Source of the DNA: Bradymonadales bacterium
Lineage (GTDB): Bacteria > Myxococcota_A > Bradymonadia > JAFGEP01
Reading direction: 5' to 3'
Assembly: GCA_016931535.1 (NCBI GenBank)
Contig: JAFGEP010000028.1
Location: 18,712 to 82,711, forward strand
Length of the DNA stretch: 64,000 nucleotides
The notes below the pieces were generated by a model, which ran no database searches, had not been told where the DNA came from, and saw only the letters and a list, made by a program, of their open reading frames with translations. Both the position numbers and the translations under genes were made by a program. How positions within the stretch are numbered: position 1 is the first letter of the stretch; the number at the start of each line of letters is the position of its first letter. Shown here piece after piece: positions 44,520 through 53,308 of the stretch.

Positions 44520-45344
44520 TCACCCTCTGGCCGGCACCCACACGCGGGCCAGAGCGGCCATGGCCAACAGCAAGCCGAATGCCGCCACCACCGCGGCGCC
44601 GGTGGGCAGGTCCCACAGCCAGGAGGCCGCCAGCCCCAGGATGCTTGCGAGGATGGCGATGCCCCACCCGATCAGCAGGCGTGGCCAGATCCGAACCGAG
44701 AACAGGCGGCTGGTCACGGCCGGCACGATGAGAAAAGAGAACACCAAGAGGATACCGGCCACCTGGACGGAGATGGTGATGACCACCCCGAACAGCAGGT
44801 AGAACAGGAGGTCCCACCAGGCAACGTGGCGTCTTTTCTGCTCGGCCTCGTCAGGTTCCCAGGAGATCTCGATAAAGCGGCGGGCCAAAAGCCCATTGGC
44901 AATGCCCAGCACCGCGTAGGCCACAGTCACGAAGCCGACCTGCTTCCAGGTGGTCAACAAGAGGGTGCCGACCAGGATGTCCTTCATGTGCTCGGCGCCA
45001 TGTGGCGCCCGGCTGAGGACAAGTACCGTCACAGCGCTGGCCACCACGTAGACGATCCCGATGATCGCCTCCTGAGACACCTGCTTCCGCGATTTCCTGG
45101 TGAAGGCGAAGATGACGGCCCCCACTGCGGTGAAGCCGAAGGCAAACAGGTAGGGAACGGCAGATCCATGGTGGACATGAAAGAGGGTCGACACCGTTGC
45201 GCCCAGCGCTGCCAGTTGCGCCAGCGACAGATCCACGAAGATGACCTCGCGCCTCAGCACGTGCATGCCCAGGTAGACATGAATGGCCGCGATGACCAGG
45301 CACATGACCAGCGCCGGTCCCAGAAAATATAGTGCTTCGCTCAT
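44520..45344 (-). CDS. znuB: Zinc/manganese-type ABC transporter permease (ZnuB-like)
   Basis: 274 residues with eight to nine membrane segments. ABC-3 family pattern: EVIFVDLSLAQLAALGA, a conserved GxxVxxASAV stretch, and AGILLVFSFLIVPAVTSRL. Moves Zn2+ or Mn2+ through the inner membrane with a binding protein and an ATPase. Its ATG overlaps the binding-protein stop (TGA/ATG at 45341-45344). The expected ATPase gene is not found before or after it. Confidence 0.92.
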   Translation of the reverse strand: MSEALYFLGPALVMCLVIAAIHVYLGMHVLRREVIFVDLSLAQLAALGATVSTLFHVHHGSAVPYLFAFGFTAVGAVIFAFTRKSRKQVSQEAIIGIVYVVASAVTVLVLSRAPHGAEHMKDILVGTLLLTTWKQVGFVTVAYAVLGIANGLLARRFIEISWEPDEAEQKRRHVAWWDLLFYLLFGVVITISVQVAGILLVFSFLIVPAVTSRLFSVRIWPRLLIGWGIAILASILGLAASWLWDLPTGAAVVAAFGLLLAMAALARVWVPARG

Positions 45345-46258
45345 CGCTCCCCCATCGCCTGAGTGAAGCTGTCCACGATCACGTCGATCAGCTCCTCGTA
45401 ACCGGTTGCGGCCTCAGCCCCCCCGACCGAGGTGGGCAGCACGAGAACGCGCGCGTTGGTCCGACTGGAAACCATGTCCGAGGTGGACCGATCATAGAAA
45501 CTCTCGTGGAAGATCACGGGGATGTCCTGCTGGGTCATCATCCGGATGAGACGCGCCAGGTGGGCAGGGCTGGGAGGGATGCCCGGGCGATCCTCCACGT
45601 ATCCGCTCCCTACCAACCCAAACTGGTCAAAGAAGTAGTTGAAGGTGCGATGGTAAGAGACGATCCGGGTCCCCGCATAGGGTGCCATCGCCTCCTGCCA
45701 GCGGTTCATGGCCCGATCGATCCGGTCGACAAAGCGCTGGAGGTTTTCCTGGTAGTAGGCGGCGGAATCCGGATCCAGCTCGGCCATTCGTGCTGCAATG
45801 AGCATGGCCGCAGCCTTGGCGTTCTCCGGATCCAGCCAGTAGTGGGGGTTGCCCAGGGGATGGAGATCGCCCTGGGAGCGGTCGATGGCACCTGCCGGCA
45901 CTTCGATCGGCTCGATCGCGTCGGCGCTCTCGAGGTAGCCGAGGTTGCCAGGGTTCACCCGCGGGTTGCGTGCACCTTGCAGCAGGGCAGGCAGCCAGCC
46001 CACCTCCAGCTCGAGGCCGACCGCGACCACCAGGTCGGCTCGGCTCACGGTGACCATGTAGCTGGGCCGGGCCTGGACATGGTGTGGGTCCTGGTGACCC
46101 TGGCAGATCGCCTCGACCCGCACCCTGTCGCCCCCGATGGCACGGACCAGCTCGGCCAGATCGGTGGTGGTCGTCACCACCCTCAGGTCGGCCAGTGCCG
46201 GGGTCGCCACAGCGAGGACTATCAAGAACAGAAGGGTTGAAACCCGAAAAGCGTTCAT
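45341..46258 (-). CDS. znuA: Zinc/manganese ABC transporter substrate-binding protein (ZnuA-like)
   Basis: 305 residues. The ATG at 46258 is preferred: AAGGAG ends nine bases upstream, while the ATG at 46267 sits directly on it. Signal peptide ends PALA. Metal-ligand positions of the cluster A-I (ZnuA/MntC) family are visible: GHQDPHH, GNPHYWLDP, VSYHRTFNY and the acidic pair in FHESFYD. No long His-rich loop. It captures metal in the periplasm for the permease encoded next. Confidence 0.92.
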   Translation of the reverse strand: MNAFRVSTLLFLIVLAVATPALADLRVVTTTTDLAELVRAIGGDRVRVEAICQGHQDPHHVQARPSYMVTVSRADLVVAVGLELEVGWLPALLQGARNPRVNPGNLGYLESADAIEPIEVPAGAIDRSQGDLHPLGNPHYWLDPENAKAAAMLIAARMAELDPDSAAYYQENLQRFVDRIDRAMNRWQEAMAPYAGTRIVSYHRTFNYFFDQFGLVGSGYVEDRPGIPPSPAHLARLIRMMTQQDIPVIFHESFYDRSTSDMVSSRTNARVLVLPTSVGGAEAATGYEELIDVIVDSFTQAMGER

Positions 46259-46278
46259 CGCTGTCATCTCCTTGTTCC

Positions 46279-47589
46279 TCAGTAGGCATGGGTGGGATGG
46301 CTGCCGATGGAAAAGTTCATCTGGGCAAACACCTCGTGCACGGGGTCCTCATCGCCTTCCTCCATGGTCTCGTACCCGTACTGGAGTCGAAGTGCAGAAT
46401 ACTCGCTGAAAACCAGGGCCAGCAGCCCCTCGCCACGCCAGGTTCGCCCGTGGGGTCCCGCGGGCAAACCCAACAGGGCACCTCGCGCCTGGATCCACCA
46501 CCGCTGGGCAAACTGGAACCTGAGCGAGCTGTAGGCGCCGCCGATCTCCTCGCACTCCGGATCTCCCCCGCGGTTCACCCAGGCAACCTCCGACGTCCAT
46601 TCCAGGCCGGTGTAGCGCTCGGCCGAGACCGGCTTCCACTTGAAGGTCAGATCCCCCATCAGCAGGTGGGTCCACTCTCCCCAACCGTTGCGGCCACCGA
46701 GATAAGAGCCGCCCAGCTGAACCGTGCTCGACTCGTCCAGCTCGAAGAGCGTCTCGAGATGCCCCACATAGGCCAGATCTTCCGGCTCGCGGCGGTCTAC
46801 CTCGAAAAGTTCCTCGCTGAGCCCTCCTTCGAGGATCATCCACTCTCCCGAGAACACCTGCGCGTTGAGCTCGGTGTAAAAAGGCAAAGGGACCAGTAGA
46901 TCGGCCGATACCCCCACATCGCCCAGACCGTGGCCCCCGAACAGCTCCCGCCAGGGCAGCGGAGCGGTGAGAAAGGGGAAGGCGTGGGTATGGAGCGCGT
47001 TGTGCCGACCCAGATCGGCGTAGAAACGGCCGGCCCGAAGATTGAGCCTGGGGATGGCCAAGGTCGTCACGTAACCCTCCTCGAAGTGGATATGCTCGCC
47101 ATGGGCCGCCAAAGTCAGGTCGGCCCGGAAGTAGGGGTCGACGATGGCGCTCAGTGATAGCTCGATCTCCTGCAGGTGCAGGCCGGTGGTCAGATCACCG
47201 CGAGCGCTATGGTCGTGGTGCTCCTCCTGGTCCTCTTCGCCATCGGTCTCGGTCTCGTGATGGTGGGAGCGAGTCGTGGCACCGGCCAGTATCAGCCCGC
47301 TGGCGCTGATGGCCGGATTGAAGTAGTTGCTCAGACCTCGCGCCGTACGCACACCACCGGTACCGGTGACCGCCGTTCCAGCGAGCCCGGTCCCGGCGGG
47401 TTCGCGCGGTTGTTGGGCGCCGATCCGCTCCAGCTCGGCGGCCAGCTCCGCTTCCAGATCATCGATCTCCGCTCCACCAGTCCCCTCCCCTTCCATCGGT
47501 GGAGGTTCGGGCCGATCATCCTGTGCGATCGCGGGAGCGGAAGAGGTCAACAGACCCCCCAGAATAAAAACCTTTAGCATCGTATTCAT
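46279..47589 (-). CDS. Outer-membrane protein with His-rich segment, metal-uptake operon
   Basis: 436 residues from the ATG at 47589 (AGGAG upstream). Signal peptide ends AIA. After a Glu-rich coil-like stretch comes a His/Glu/Asp segment (SHHHETETDGEEDQEEHHDH), then HGEHIHFEEGY and alternating barrel-like strands up to the C terminus. Such His-rich outer-membrane proteins accompany zinc transporters. It ends 20 bases before znuA. A metal-binding pore or receptor role is inferred from content and position; no TonB box or plug was seen. Confidence 0.75.
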   Translation of the reverse strand: MNTMLKVFILGGLLTSSAPAIAQDDRPEPPPMEGEGTGGAEIDDLEAELAAELERIGAQQPREPAGTGLAGTAVTGTGGVRTARGLSNYFNPAISASGLILAGATTRSHHHETETDGEEDQEEHHDHSARGDLTTGLHLQEIELSLSAIVDPYFRADLTLAAHGEHIHFEEGYVTTLAIPRLNLRAGRFYADLGRHNALHTHAFPFLTAPLPWRELFGGHGLGDVGVSADLLVPLPFYTELNAQVFSGEWMILEGGLSEELFEVDRREPEDLAYVGHLETLFELDESSTVQLGGSYLGGRNGWGEWTHLLMGDLTFKWKPVSAERYTGLEWTSEVAWVNRGGDPECEEIGGAYSSLRFQFAQRWWIQARGALLGLPAGPHGRTWRGEGLLALVFSEYSALRLQYGYETMEEGDEDPVHEVFAQMNFSIGSHPTHAY

Positions 47590-47787
47590 GCGGCTCCTGT
47601 ACAGGAAGAACCGGCGTTCCGAACAGACTGGAAGGTCCTTGGACCGCAGGTTCATGGTTTCGTAAACGTCGGGACTACGGGTAGCTGCCGGTGAGGTCGG
47701 CTACCCAACAAGCCGGCTCGGGTCCGATCGACCTGGTAGCGCACAGGCAATTCGACCAGCTCGCCCCTCCACCCCGTCCGGCCACGA

Positions 47788-48243
47788 TCATCCCGGCGGA
47801 GAATGACTGGGGGCGACGAGCACAAGCTCCATGGGGGTAAGCGACCTGGCAGACCCGGTGAACACCGGTGCCTCCTGCAGGTAACTCAAGAGATCGGAGG
47901 AAACGGGGCTGCTCTCGAACCCCCTGCGCTGGTTCAACCAGTGGCAAATCGGGCAGACGTCGCGACCGCAGCCCGACTGGGAAGGAAGCGGCGACTCGTG
48001 GCGGACCAGATGTTCCCCTGGGCCATCGGGCGACAACAGACCCCAAAAACCGGACTGACCGGAGAAGGTTGAATGGTGAACGATCTCGCCGGTCTCCCGA
48101 TCGATGGCATGAGGGACACGCAGGAAGTGCAGAGCGGCAGAGAGGTCCTCGATCAGAGGGAGGAAGACGAGAGCAACCGCAAGGAGACGAAAAAACCGCC
48201 TGTGGAAGAATAGAGGATGGCGTTCCGTTTCCCGTGCCCGCAT
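47788..48243 (-). CDS. Small membrane-anchored protein with His/Cys motifs
   Basis: 151 residues, GGAG upstream of the ATG. One N-terminal hydrophobic segment (about 18-38). The mature part holds FLRVPHAIDRETGEIVHH and CGRDVCPICHW, patterns reminiscent of small His/Cys proteins next to zinc and copper transport genes. Precedes the metal-uptake operon by 198 bases on the same strand, so it may be its first gene. Function unknown. Confidence 0.65.
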   Translation of the reverse strand: MRARETERHPLFFHRRFFRLLAVALVFLPLIEDLSAALHFLRVPHAIDRETGEIVHHSTFSGQSGFWGLLSPDGPGEHLVRHESPLPSQSGCGRDVCPICHWLNQRRGFESSPVSSDLLSYLQEAPVFTGSARSLTPMELVLVAPSHSPPG

Positions 48244-48608
48244 TCGAACTCCGTCCTGGGGGCGTCATGAGGAGGGGACAAGACCTCCCAAGCAGAAAGT
48301 GCCATTGCAATCGAGAGTGCTCCCGCTGTCAAGATCCACTCAGAGCAGGAGCGCTCCCTTTGCCGGGCCGAGCGGTCTCCATCGCTTTGGCGAGGCCGCT
48401 GGGAGTCGCACCCAGTCGGCTCGTCTGAGTCCACTTCTTCGAGCGCCCAGGCACGCACCACCGGCCATGGAACGCCCTTGGTCTGGAATGTGGCGGATGG
48501 GTGCCCCCCCCGCTGCCGCGGGGTCGCACTGACTGGTCGCCGCAGGAAAACGCCAGGATGGACGGGAAGCTGGCGCCTGGCTGGCTGTGCGATTATCCTG
48601 TAGCCACC
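48244..48608. other. Divergent intergenic region
   Basis: 365 bases between the His/Cys protein and the caspase-like lipoprotein. Promoters for both directions must lie here, but no -35/-10 pair with good spacing, no repeat and no Zur-like palindrome was recognised. Open frames that cross it on both strands lack family similarity. Confidence 0.4.
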
Positions 48609-50324
48609 ATGAGAAGTTACCAGGCCATACAACTCATTTTATTCGGCGTGTGGATCGGTTGTGGCGGTGCCGCGGTGGTCAAACCCGATGTAGCGGAGAC
48701 CCCTGCGGTGGTCCCACCAGCAGCCCAGATCGGCGAGATCCCCTTGTTGCCTCTGGACCGAGGGAGCCTCATGGGAGACCTGGGGCCCTGTGACGCGCTG
48801 GACGAGGACGGGCGCTACTACGACAGCTATGCGGTCGAGCTGACGCAGGGGCAATGGGTCCGATTCTGGGCGGTCTCGACCATTCTGGATCCGATGTTGC
48901 GGGTCAACGGCCCCAGCGATTTTCTGCTGGAGAACGACGACCTGGTCCCCGGTACCCTGATCCCGATGATCCAGTTCGAGGCCCCTGAAAGCGGCATGTA
49001 CACCATCCGCCTCACCGGCTACCAGGTCGGTCAGACCGGAGCCTATACCCTGGGAGCCTTGCCCTTGACGCCGGCCGCCGAGCCCCAGCGGATGGGGCTG
49101 GGCTCCACGCTGGAAGGGATGACAAGCGCCGGGGGGGGAGGACCTGGGCTCAGGACAGGGGCCAATCACTGGTTCGTCGCCCGGCAGGGTGAGCGGGTGA
49201 CCCTGCGGCTGACCTCTGCGGTCTTCGATACCGTGGCCGTACTCTTCGGACCGGATGGGCAGGTCTGGATCAATGACGACGCCAATGACGTCGGCGAGGA
49301 TGGAACCGAACGGACCCTTGACAGCACCCTGGTGGTGTTTGCCCCCACAAGCGGGCTGTACCATTTCGTGGTGACCGCCTATGCCGATACCGGAGGGGGG
49401 ACCTACCGCATCCGATCGCGGGTGAGGCCCCCGGTGATCCTGCAGGAGGGGGAGCAGGTGCCCTCCATGGGCTATGCCGGACAGGATGGGTTAGGTCGAA
49501 TCCATGGGCTGTTCGTGGGGATCTCCGCCTACCAGAGCATGGGAAACCTGTACGGTTGCGCCGATGACGCGCGTTTTCTGGCGCAGGCCTTCCGAGAGAG
49601 GGGGCTTCAGTCGGCAGGACAGCAGACGGTGCTGACCGACGGGGCGGCCACTCGCGGCGCTTTCCTGCAAGCGGCCCAAACCCTGAGCAGGAAAGCGGGG
49701 CCGGACGACGTCCTGGTGATCTTCTTCTCGGGACATGGCAACAACCCGGCGGTCAGCACGGGCGACAGCGTGGAGATCGACGGCACCGACGAGTCGATCG
49801 TATTGGTGGATGGAGAGGTGACCGACAACGAGCTGGCAGACATCTTGAGGCAATCCACGGCCGGCCTGGCACTGGTGGCGTTCGACTCCTGCCATTCCGG
49901 CGGATTTGCACAGGACCTCGCCCCGATCCCCCATGTCGTGGGGCTCTTCTCCTCGGACGAAGATATCCTGAGCGACACGGCAGAATCGCTGGGTGCCGGC
50001 GGATACCTGTCCTACTACCTGCGCCGGGGCGTCCTGGGAGAGGCGGACACCAAGCCCCAGGATGGCTCTCTGCTGGTGGGCGAGCTCATCGATTACCTCT
50101 ACCGAGGGTTCATTGCGTCCCACGACAAGATGAACCCTCCCGGCTCCGACTCCCCCGACCAGCGGCTGGTGATCCAGCGGAGCTCGGTCGGCTGGGACCA
50201 GCTCCTCTGGCTCTACCCCCGCAAACCGGACGGCAGCTTGCCGCCTGTCCCCGACCTCCCCCTGAGAACCCCCCAACCGCAACCGAGCGTGGTTCCCGAA
50301 CGACCAACCACCTGTGCTCCCTGA
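48609..50324 (+). CDS. Caspase-like lipoprotein with two PPC-type domains
   Basis: 571 residues from the ATG at 48609; the ribosome site is poor. Signal ends GVWIGC (Cys18). Two beta-sandwich domains follow (about 45-160 and 175-290), each with the bacterial pre-peptidase C-terminal pattern, for example FEAPESGMYTIRLTGYQ and FAPTSGLYHFVVTAYADTG. The C14 domain then carries FFSGHGN (His376) and FDSCHSGGF (Cys428). A periplasmic or surface Cys protease is inferred. It differs in architecture from the other caspase-like protein at 16324-18519. Confidence 0.88.
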   Translation: MRSYQAIQLILFGVWIGCGGAAVVKPDVAETPAVVPPAAQIGEIPLLPLDRGSLMGDLGPCDALDEDGRYYDSYAVELTQGQWVRFWAVSTILDPMLRVNGPSDFLLENDDLVPGTLIPMIQFEAPESGMYTIRLTGYQVGQTGAYTLGALPLTPAAEPQRMGLGSTLEGMTSAGGGGPGLRTGANHWFVARQGERVTLRLTSAVFDTVAVLFGPDGQVWINDDANDVGEDGTERTLDSTLVVFAPTSGLYHFVVTAYADTGGGTYRIRSRVRPPVILQEGEQVPSMGYAGQDGLGRIHGLFVGISAYQSMGNLYGCADDARFLAQAFRERGLQSAGQQTVLTDGAATRGAFLQAAQTLSRKAGPDDVLVIFFSGHGNNPAVSTGDSVEIDGTDESIVLVDGEVTDNELADILRQSTAGLALVAFDSCHSGGFAQDLAPIPHVVGLFSSDEDILSDTAESLGAGGYLSYYLRRGVLGEADTKPQDGSLLVGELIDYLYRGFIASHDKMNPPGSDSPDQRLVIQRSSVGWDQLLWLYPRKPDGSLPPVPDLPLRTPQPQPSVVPERPTTCAP

Positions 50325-50393
50325 GGAAAGCGCTCTCCCCGAGATCGCCGGGGGCAACGGATAGTTGGCGCTCCTTTGACATAGGAGAAGACC

Positions 50394-51650
50394 GTGGAAA
50401 AGCCGCTGTTCCATCTGACCCAAAGAGCCCGGAGACGAAAGCCCTCGGCCATCCGGGAGCTGATGCCCTACATGGAGATCGACGGGATGATCACGTTGGG
50501 GGGTGGCTATCCCAGCCCCTCCACCTTCGCGTTCGACCATCTGAGGCTCGGTCTGCGCGGAAGCGGCCGGGAGATCCTGATCTCCGGGCAGGAGATGATC
50601 CGAGCCAGCCAGTATGGGCCGACCCCCGGCCTGGCACCCGTTCTGGAGCAGATACGGGATTGGCATCGCGCCAAGGACGGGATCGAGCCCGCCGAGGGGG
50701 GGCTCCTGGTCCTTAACGGAAGCCAGGAGGGGATCTACATCCTGGCCGACCTGTTTTTAGAGGAGGGCGACGAGGTGGTGCTGTCGGAGCCCACCTATCC
50801 CGGTGCGCTGATCGCATTTTCCAGCTTCACCGATCGGTTTCTGACCGTCCCCATGGACGACCAGGGGATGCGCGTGGATCTGCTGGAGGATCTACTCGAA
50901 CAGCGAAAAGCCGCAGGAGAGCCGCTGCCCAAGCTGATCTACGACATCCCGAACGGGCACAACCCGGCGGGGGTCAACCTGGCCGAATCGCGCCGACAGA
51001 AGCTTGCCGAGCTGGCGGTTCGCCATCGGATCCCGGTGATCGAGGACGACCCCTACCAGCTCCTCCGCCTGGACGATAGCCCCCGGGAACCCACCTTGCA
51101 GCGCCTGGCGCCCGAGCTGGTCTTTCGCCTGGACAGCTTCTCCAAGATCCTCTGCCCCGGCTTGCGCCTGGGGTATGTCACCGCTCCTGACGAGATCATC
51201 CGGGCGATGGCGCTCTACAAGCAGGCGGCCAACCTGCAGACCAGCTCTCTGGCCCAGGCCATCCTGAACGGCTACTTCAAGACCGAAGGCCACACCGGGC
51301 TAATGCAACGGGTCGCCGAGAACGTGCGGTTCTATCGCACCAACCGCGATGCCATGGTCCAGGCGGCCCACCAATACCTCCCCCAAGAGGTGCGGTTCGC
51401 CGTTCCCCAGGCCGGAATGTTCATCTGGTTCGAGCTGCCGGAGGGGTGCGACAGCTCCCGGATGATCGCCCAGGATTGCGCCGAGCTGAAAGTGCTGCTG
51501 GTGCCCGGGTCGGCGTTTGCGGTCCATTCCGATCTGAGAGGCGCCATGCGCGCCAGCTACGCCATGGTGAACGCGGAGCAGATCGAGCTGGGGGTGCTGC
51601 GGTTCAGCCGGATGATCGAGAACGAGCTGGCCCGGGCGGCCAGCCGTTGA
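50394..51650 (+). CDS. PLP-dependent aminotransferase, class I/II
   Basis: 418 residues with GTG start and AGGAG nine bases upstream. Fold type I: YGPTPGLAPVLEQI, NGSQEGIYILADLF, EPTYPGAL, DIPNGHNPAGV, EDDPYQLLR and the PLP lysine in SFSKILCPGLRLGYV (Lys251). Looks like the 2-aminoadipate/aromatic aminotransferase branch related to MocR C-terminal domains. Substrate not assignable from sequence alone. No linked pathway genes. Confidence 0.9.
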   Translation: MEKPLFHLTQRARRRKPSAIRELMPYMEIDGMITLGGGYPSPSTFAFDHLRLGLRGSGREILISGQEMIRASQYGPTPGLAPVLEQIRDWHRAKDGIEPAEGGLLVLNGSQEGIYILADLFLEEGDEVVLSEPTYPGALIAFSSFTDRFLTVPMDDQGMRVDLLEDLLEQRKAAGEPLPKLIYDIPNGHNPAGVNLAESRRQKLAELAVRHRIPVIEDDPYQLLRLDDSPREPTLQRLAPELVFRLDSFSKILCPGLRLGYVTAPDEIIRAMALYKQAANLQTSSLAQAILNGYFKTEGHTGLMQRVAENVRFYRTNRDAMVQAAHQYLPQEVRFAVPQAGMFIWFELPEGCDSSRMIAQDCAELKVLLVPGSAFAVHSDLRGAMRASYAMVNAEQIELGVLRFSRMIENELARAASR

Positions 51651-51839
51651 GCGGGTCGCCATCTGGCGGTTCGATGGTGCCGTAACGTTATTGACCTTTG
51701 CTGGCACTGTGATCAGATGCTATTTTACGTGGTTTGGAGACAGGAGTCTGGCTGAAGCTTCGATCACACCACCGCATCGGTGAAGGTCCGAGCCACCCTG
51801 TCAGCCCTGCACCATCGACAACCGCAAGAGGAGAGAGAC

Positions 51840-52418
51840 ATGTCCTTCACATTGCCCGAGCTACCCTACCCGAAGAACGCCCTGGAGCCGCACATTTCGT
51901 CGGAAACGCTGGAGTACCACCATGGTAAGCACCACGCGGCCTACGTGAGCAACCTAAACTCGCTGACCGAGGGCACGCCCTGGGCGGAAAAGAGCCTGGA
52001 GGCGATCATCCAGGAAGCCGAGGGAGGCATCTTCAACAACGGCGCCCAGGTCTTCAACCACACCTTCTACTTCAACGGCCTGAGCCCGACGGGGGGAGGA
52101 GAGCCGACCGGTGCCATGGCGGACGCCATCGTCAAGAATTTCGGGAGCTTCTCCGCCTTCCAGGAGCAGTTCACCAAGGCCGCCCTGACCCGCTTCGGCT
52201 CCGGATGGGCCTGGTTGGTACAGGATGATACGGGGAAGCTGTCCGTGGAATCGACCGCCAATGCCGACTGCCCCATCCGCGCCGGCAAGCGGCCGTTGCT
52301 GACCTGTGACGTCTGGGAGCATGCCTACTACATCGACTACCGCAACGCCAGACCTAACTACCTGGAATCATTCTGGAAGCTTGTCAACTGGGAGTTTGTG
52401 GCGCAAAATCTGCGGTAA
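51840..52418 (+). CDS. sodB: Iron superoxide dismutase
   Basis: 192 residues from the ATG at 51840 (GAGGAGAG upstream). Standard Fe-SOD: LEPHIS and YHHGKHHAAYV at the N terminus, QVFNHTFYFNGLSP, FGSGWAWLV, and the metal ligands of DVWEHAYYIDY. Dismutes superoxide in the cytoplasm. A small hairpin (52439-52453) without T-run separates it from the next gene. Confidence 0.97.
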   Translation: MSFTLPELPYPKNALEPHISSETLEYHHGKHHAAYVSNLNSLTEGTPWAEKSLEAIIQEAEGGIFNNGAQVFNHTFYFNGLSPTGGGEPTGAMADAIVKNFGSFSAFQEQFTKAALTRFGSGWAWLVQDDTGKLSVESTANADCPIRAGKRPLLTCDVWEHAYYIDYRNARPNYLESFWKLVNWEFVAQNLR

Positions 52419-52475
52419 GCTCCAACACCCCAACCCCACACCCGTTCCGGGTGGCCCTATTGGTACCAAGACGAC

Positions 52476-53045
52476 ATGGAATTCATCAGTATTCTTCCAA
52501 TCTGGGCGCTGGCCCTGGTGATCTTCGGTCTGCGGATCTGCGACGTCTCCCTGGGAACGGTGAGGACCATCGCCGTGGTGCAGGGGTTGGCCTATCTGGC
52601 CGTTCCCCTGGGTTTTCTGGAGGTGCTCATCTGGGTCGTGGCCGTGGCCCAGGTGATCACCCGGATCGACGAGAGCCTCTGGCTGGTGCTGGCCTACGCC
52701 GGGGGATACGCTGCGGGCAATGCCGTCGGTATCCTGATTGAGCGGAAGCTGGCCCTGGGAACGGTGGTGGTGCGGATGATCTCGTCGAAGGCGGGCGAAT
52801 CGGTGGCCAACCTGCTGCGGGGGCGCAAGCGCCGCCTGACCACCTTCCGGGGTGAAGGCCGGGATGGCCCGGTCACCCTGATCTACACCACCTGTCCGAG
52901 GCGGGAGGTGAAGGAGCTGCTGGAAGAGGCGCGAGCCGCCGATCCCACGTTGTTCTACGCCGTCGAGCCGGTCCGGGAGTGGAGCGGTGGTATGCGGCGG
53001 TTTCCTCACTACGCCATCTGGAACTTTCCGCTGAAGAAGAAGTAA
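52476..53045 (+). CDS. UPF0316/DUF2179 family membrane protein
   Basis: 189 residues. Three N-terminal membrane segments (about 5-25, 38-60, 68-86; RICDVSLGTVRTI is the family signature) and a cytoplasmic DUF2179-like domain (VTLIYTTCPRREVKELL). Function of the family not established. Weak ribosome site. Starts 57 bases after sodB on the same strand. Confidence 0.85.
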   Translation: MEFISILPIWALALVIFGLRICDVSLGTVRTIAVVQGLAYLAVPLGFLEVLIWVVAVAQVITRIDESLWLVLAYAGGYAAGNAVGILIERKLALGTVVVRMISSKAGESVANLLRGRKRRLTTFRGEGRDGPVTLIYTTCPRREVKELLEEARAADPTLFYAVEPVREWSGGMRRFPHYAIWNFPLKKK

Positions 53046-53308
53046 GCCTTGCTTTTCCTGACCATCCTCCCTCGCAGCCAGCTCTAGCCTCCCATCGAAG
53101 GGGCCGAGGAGGAGTACCCGTTATTTCCCGACAGGTAGCATGTTCGGACGGCCTGGCACGGCCGAAACGGCCAGTTTGCGCCTCTCAAGACCGTCTCGCG
53201 GCAAATACGGGGTCTCCTTTATGGTTTGAGCGGGACTCTGGTACACTGCACAACAAGGCAAGTGCACTGGGCACTCTCAGGATATCCAGGCGCGTGAGTG
53301 GTGCGTCC

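Noticed and set aside
48153..48632. Minus-strand frame of 159 codons overlapping the His/Cys protein
   Set aside because: No family pattern; the overlapping frame at 47788-48243 has a ribosome site and a membrane anchor.
51702..51720. TGGCAC upstream of sodB as a sigma54 promoter
   Set aside because: The next GC element is 14 rather than 10 bases from GG, so spacing is wrong.
52439..52453. Hairpin CACCCG-TTC-CGGGTG after sodB as a terminator
   Set aside because: Six-bp stem with no T-run behind it; not enough for a terminator call.
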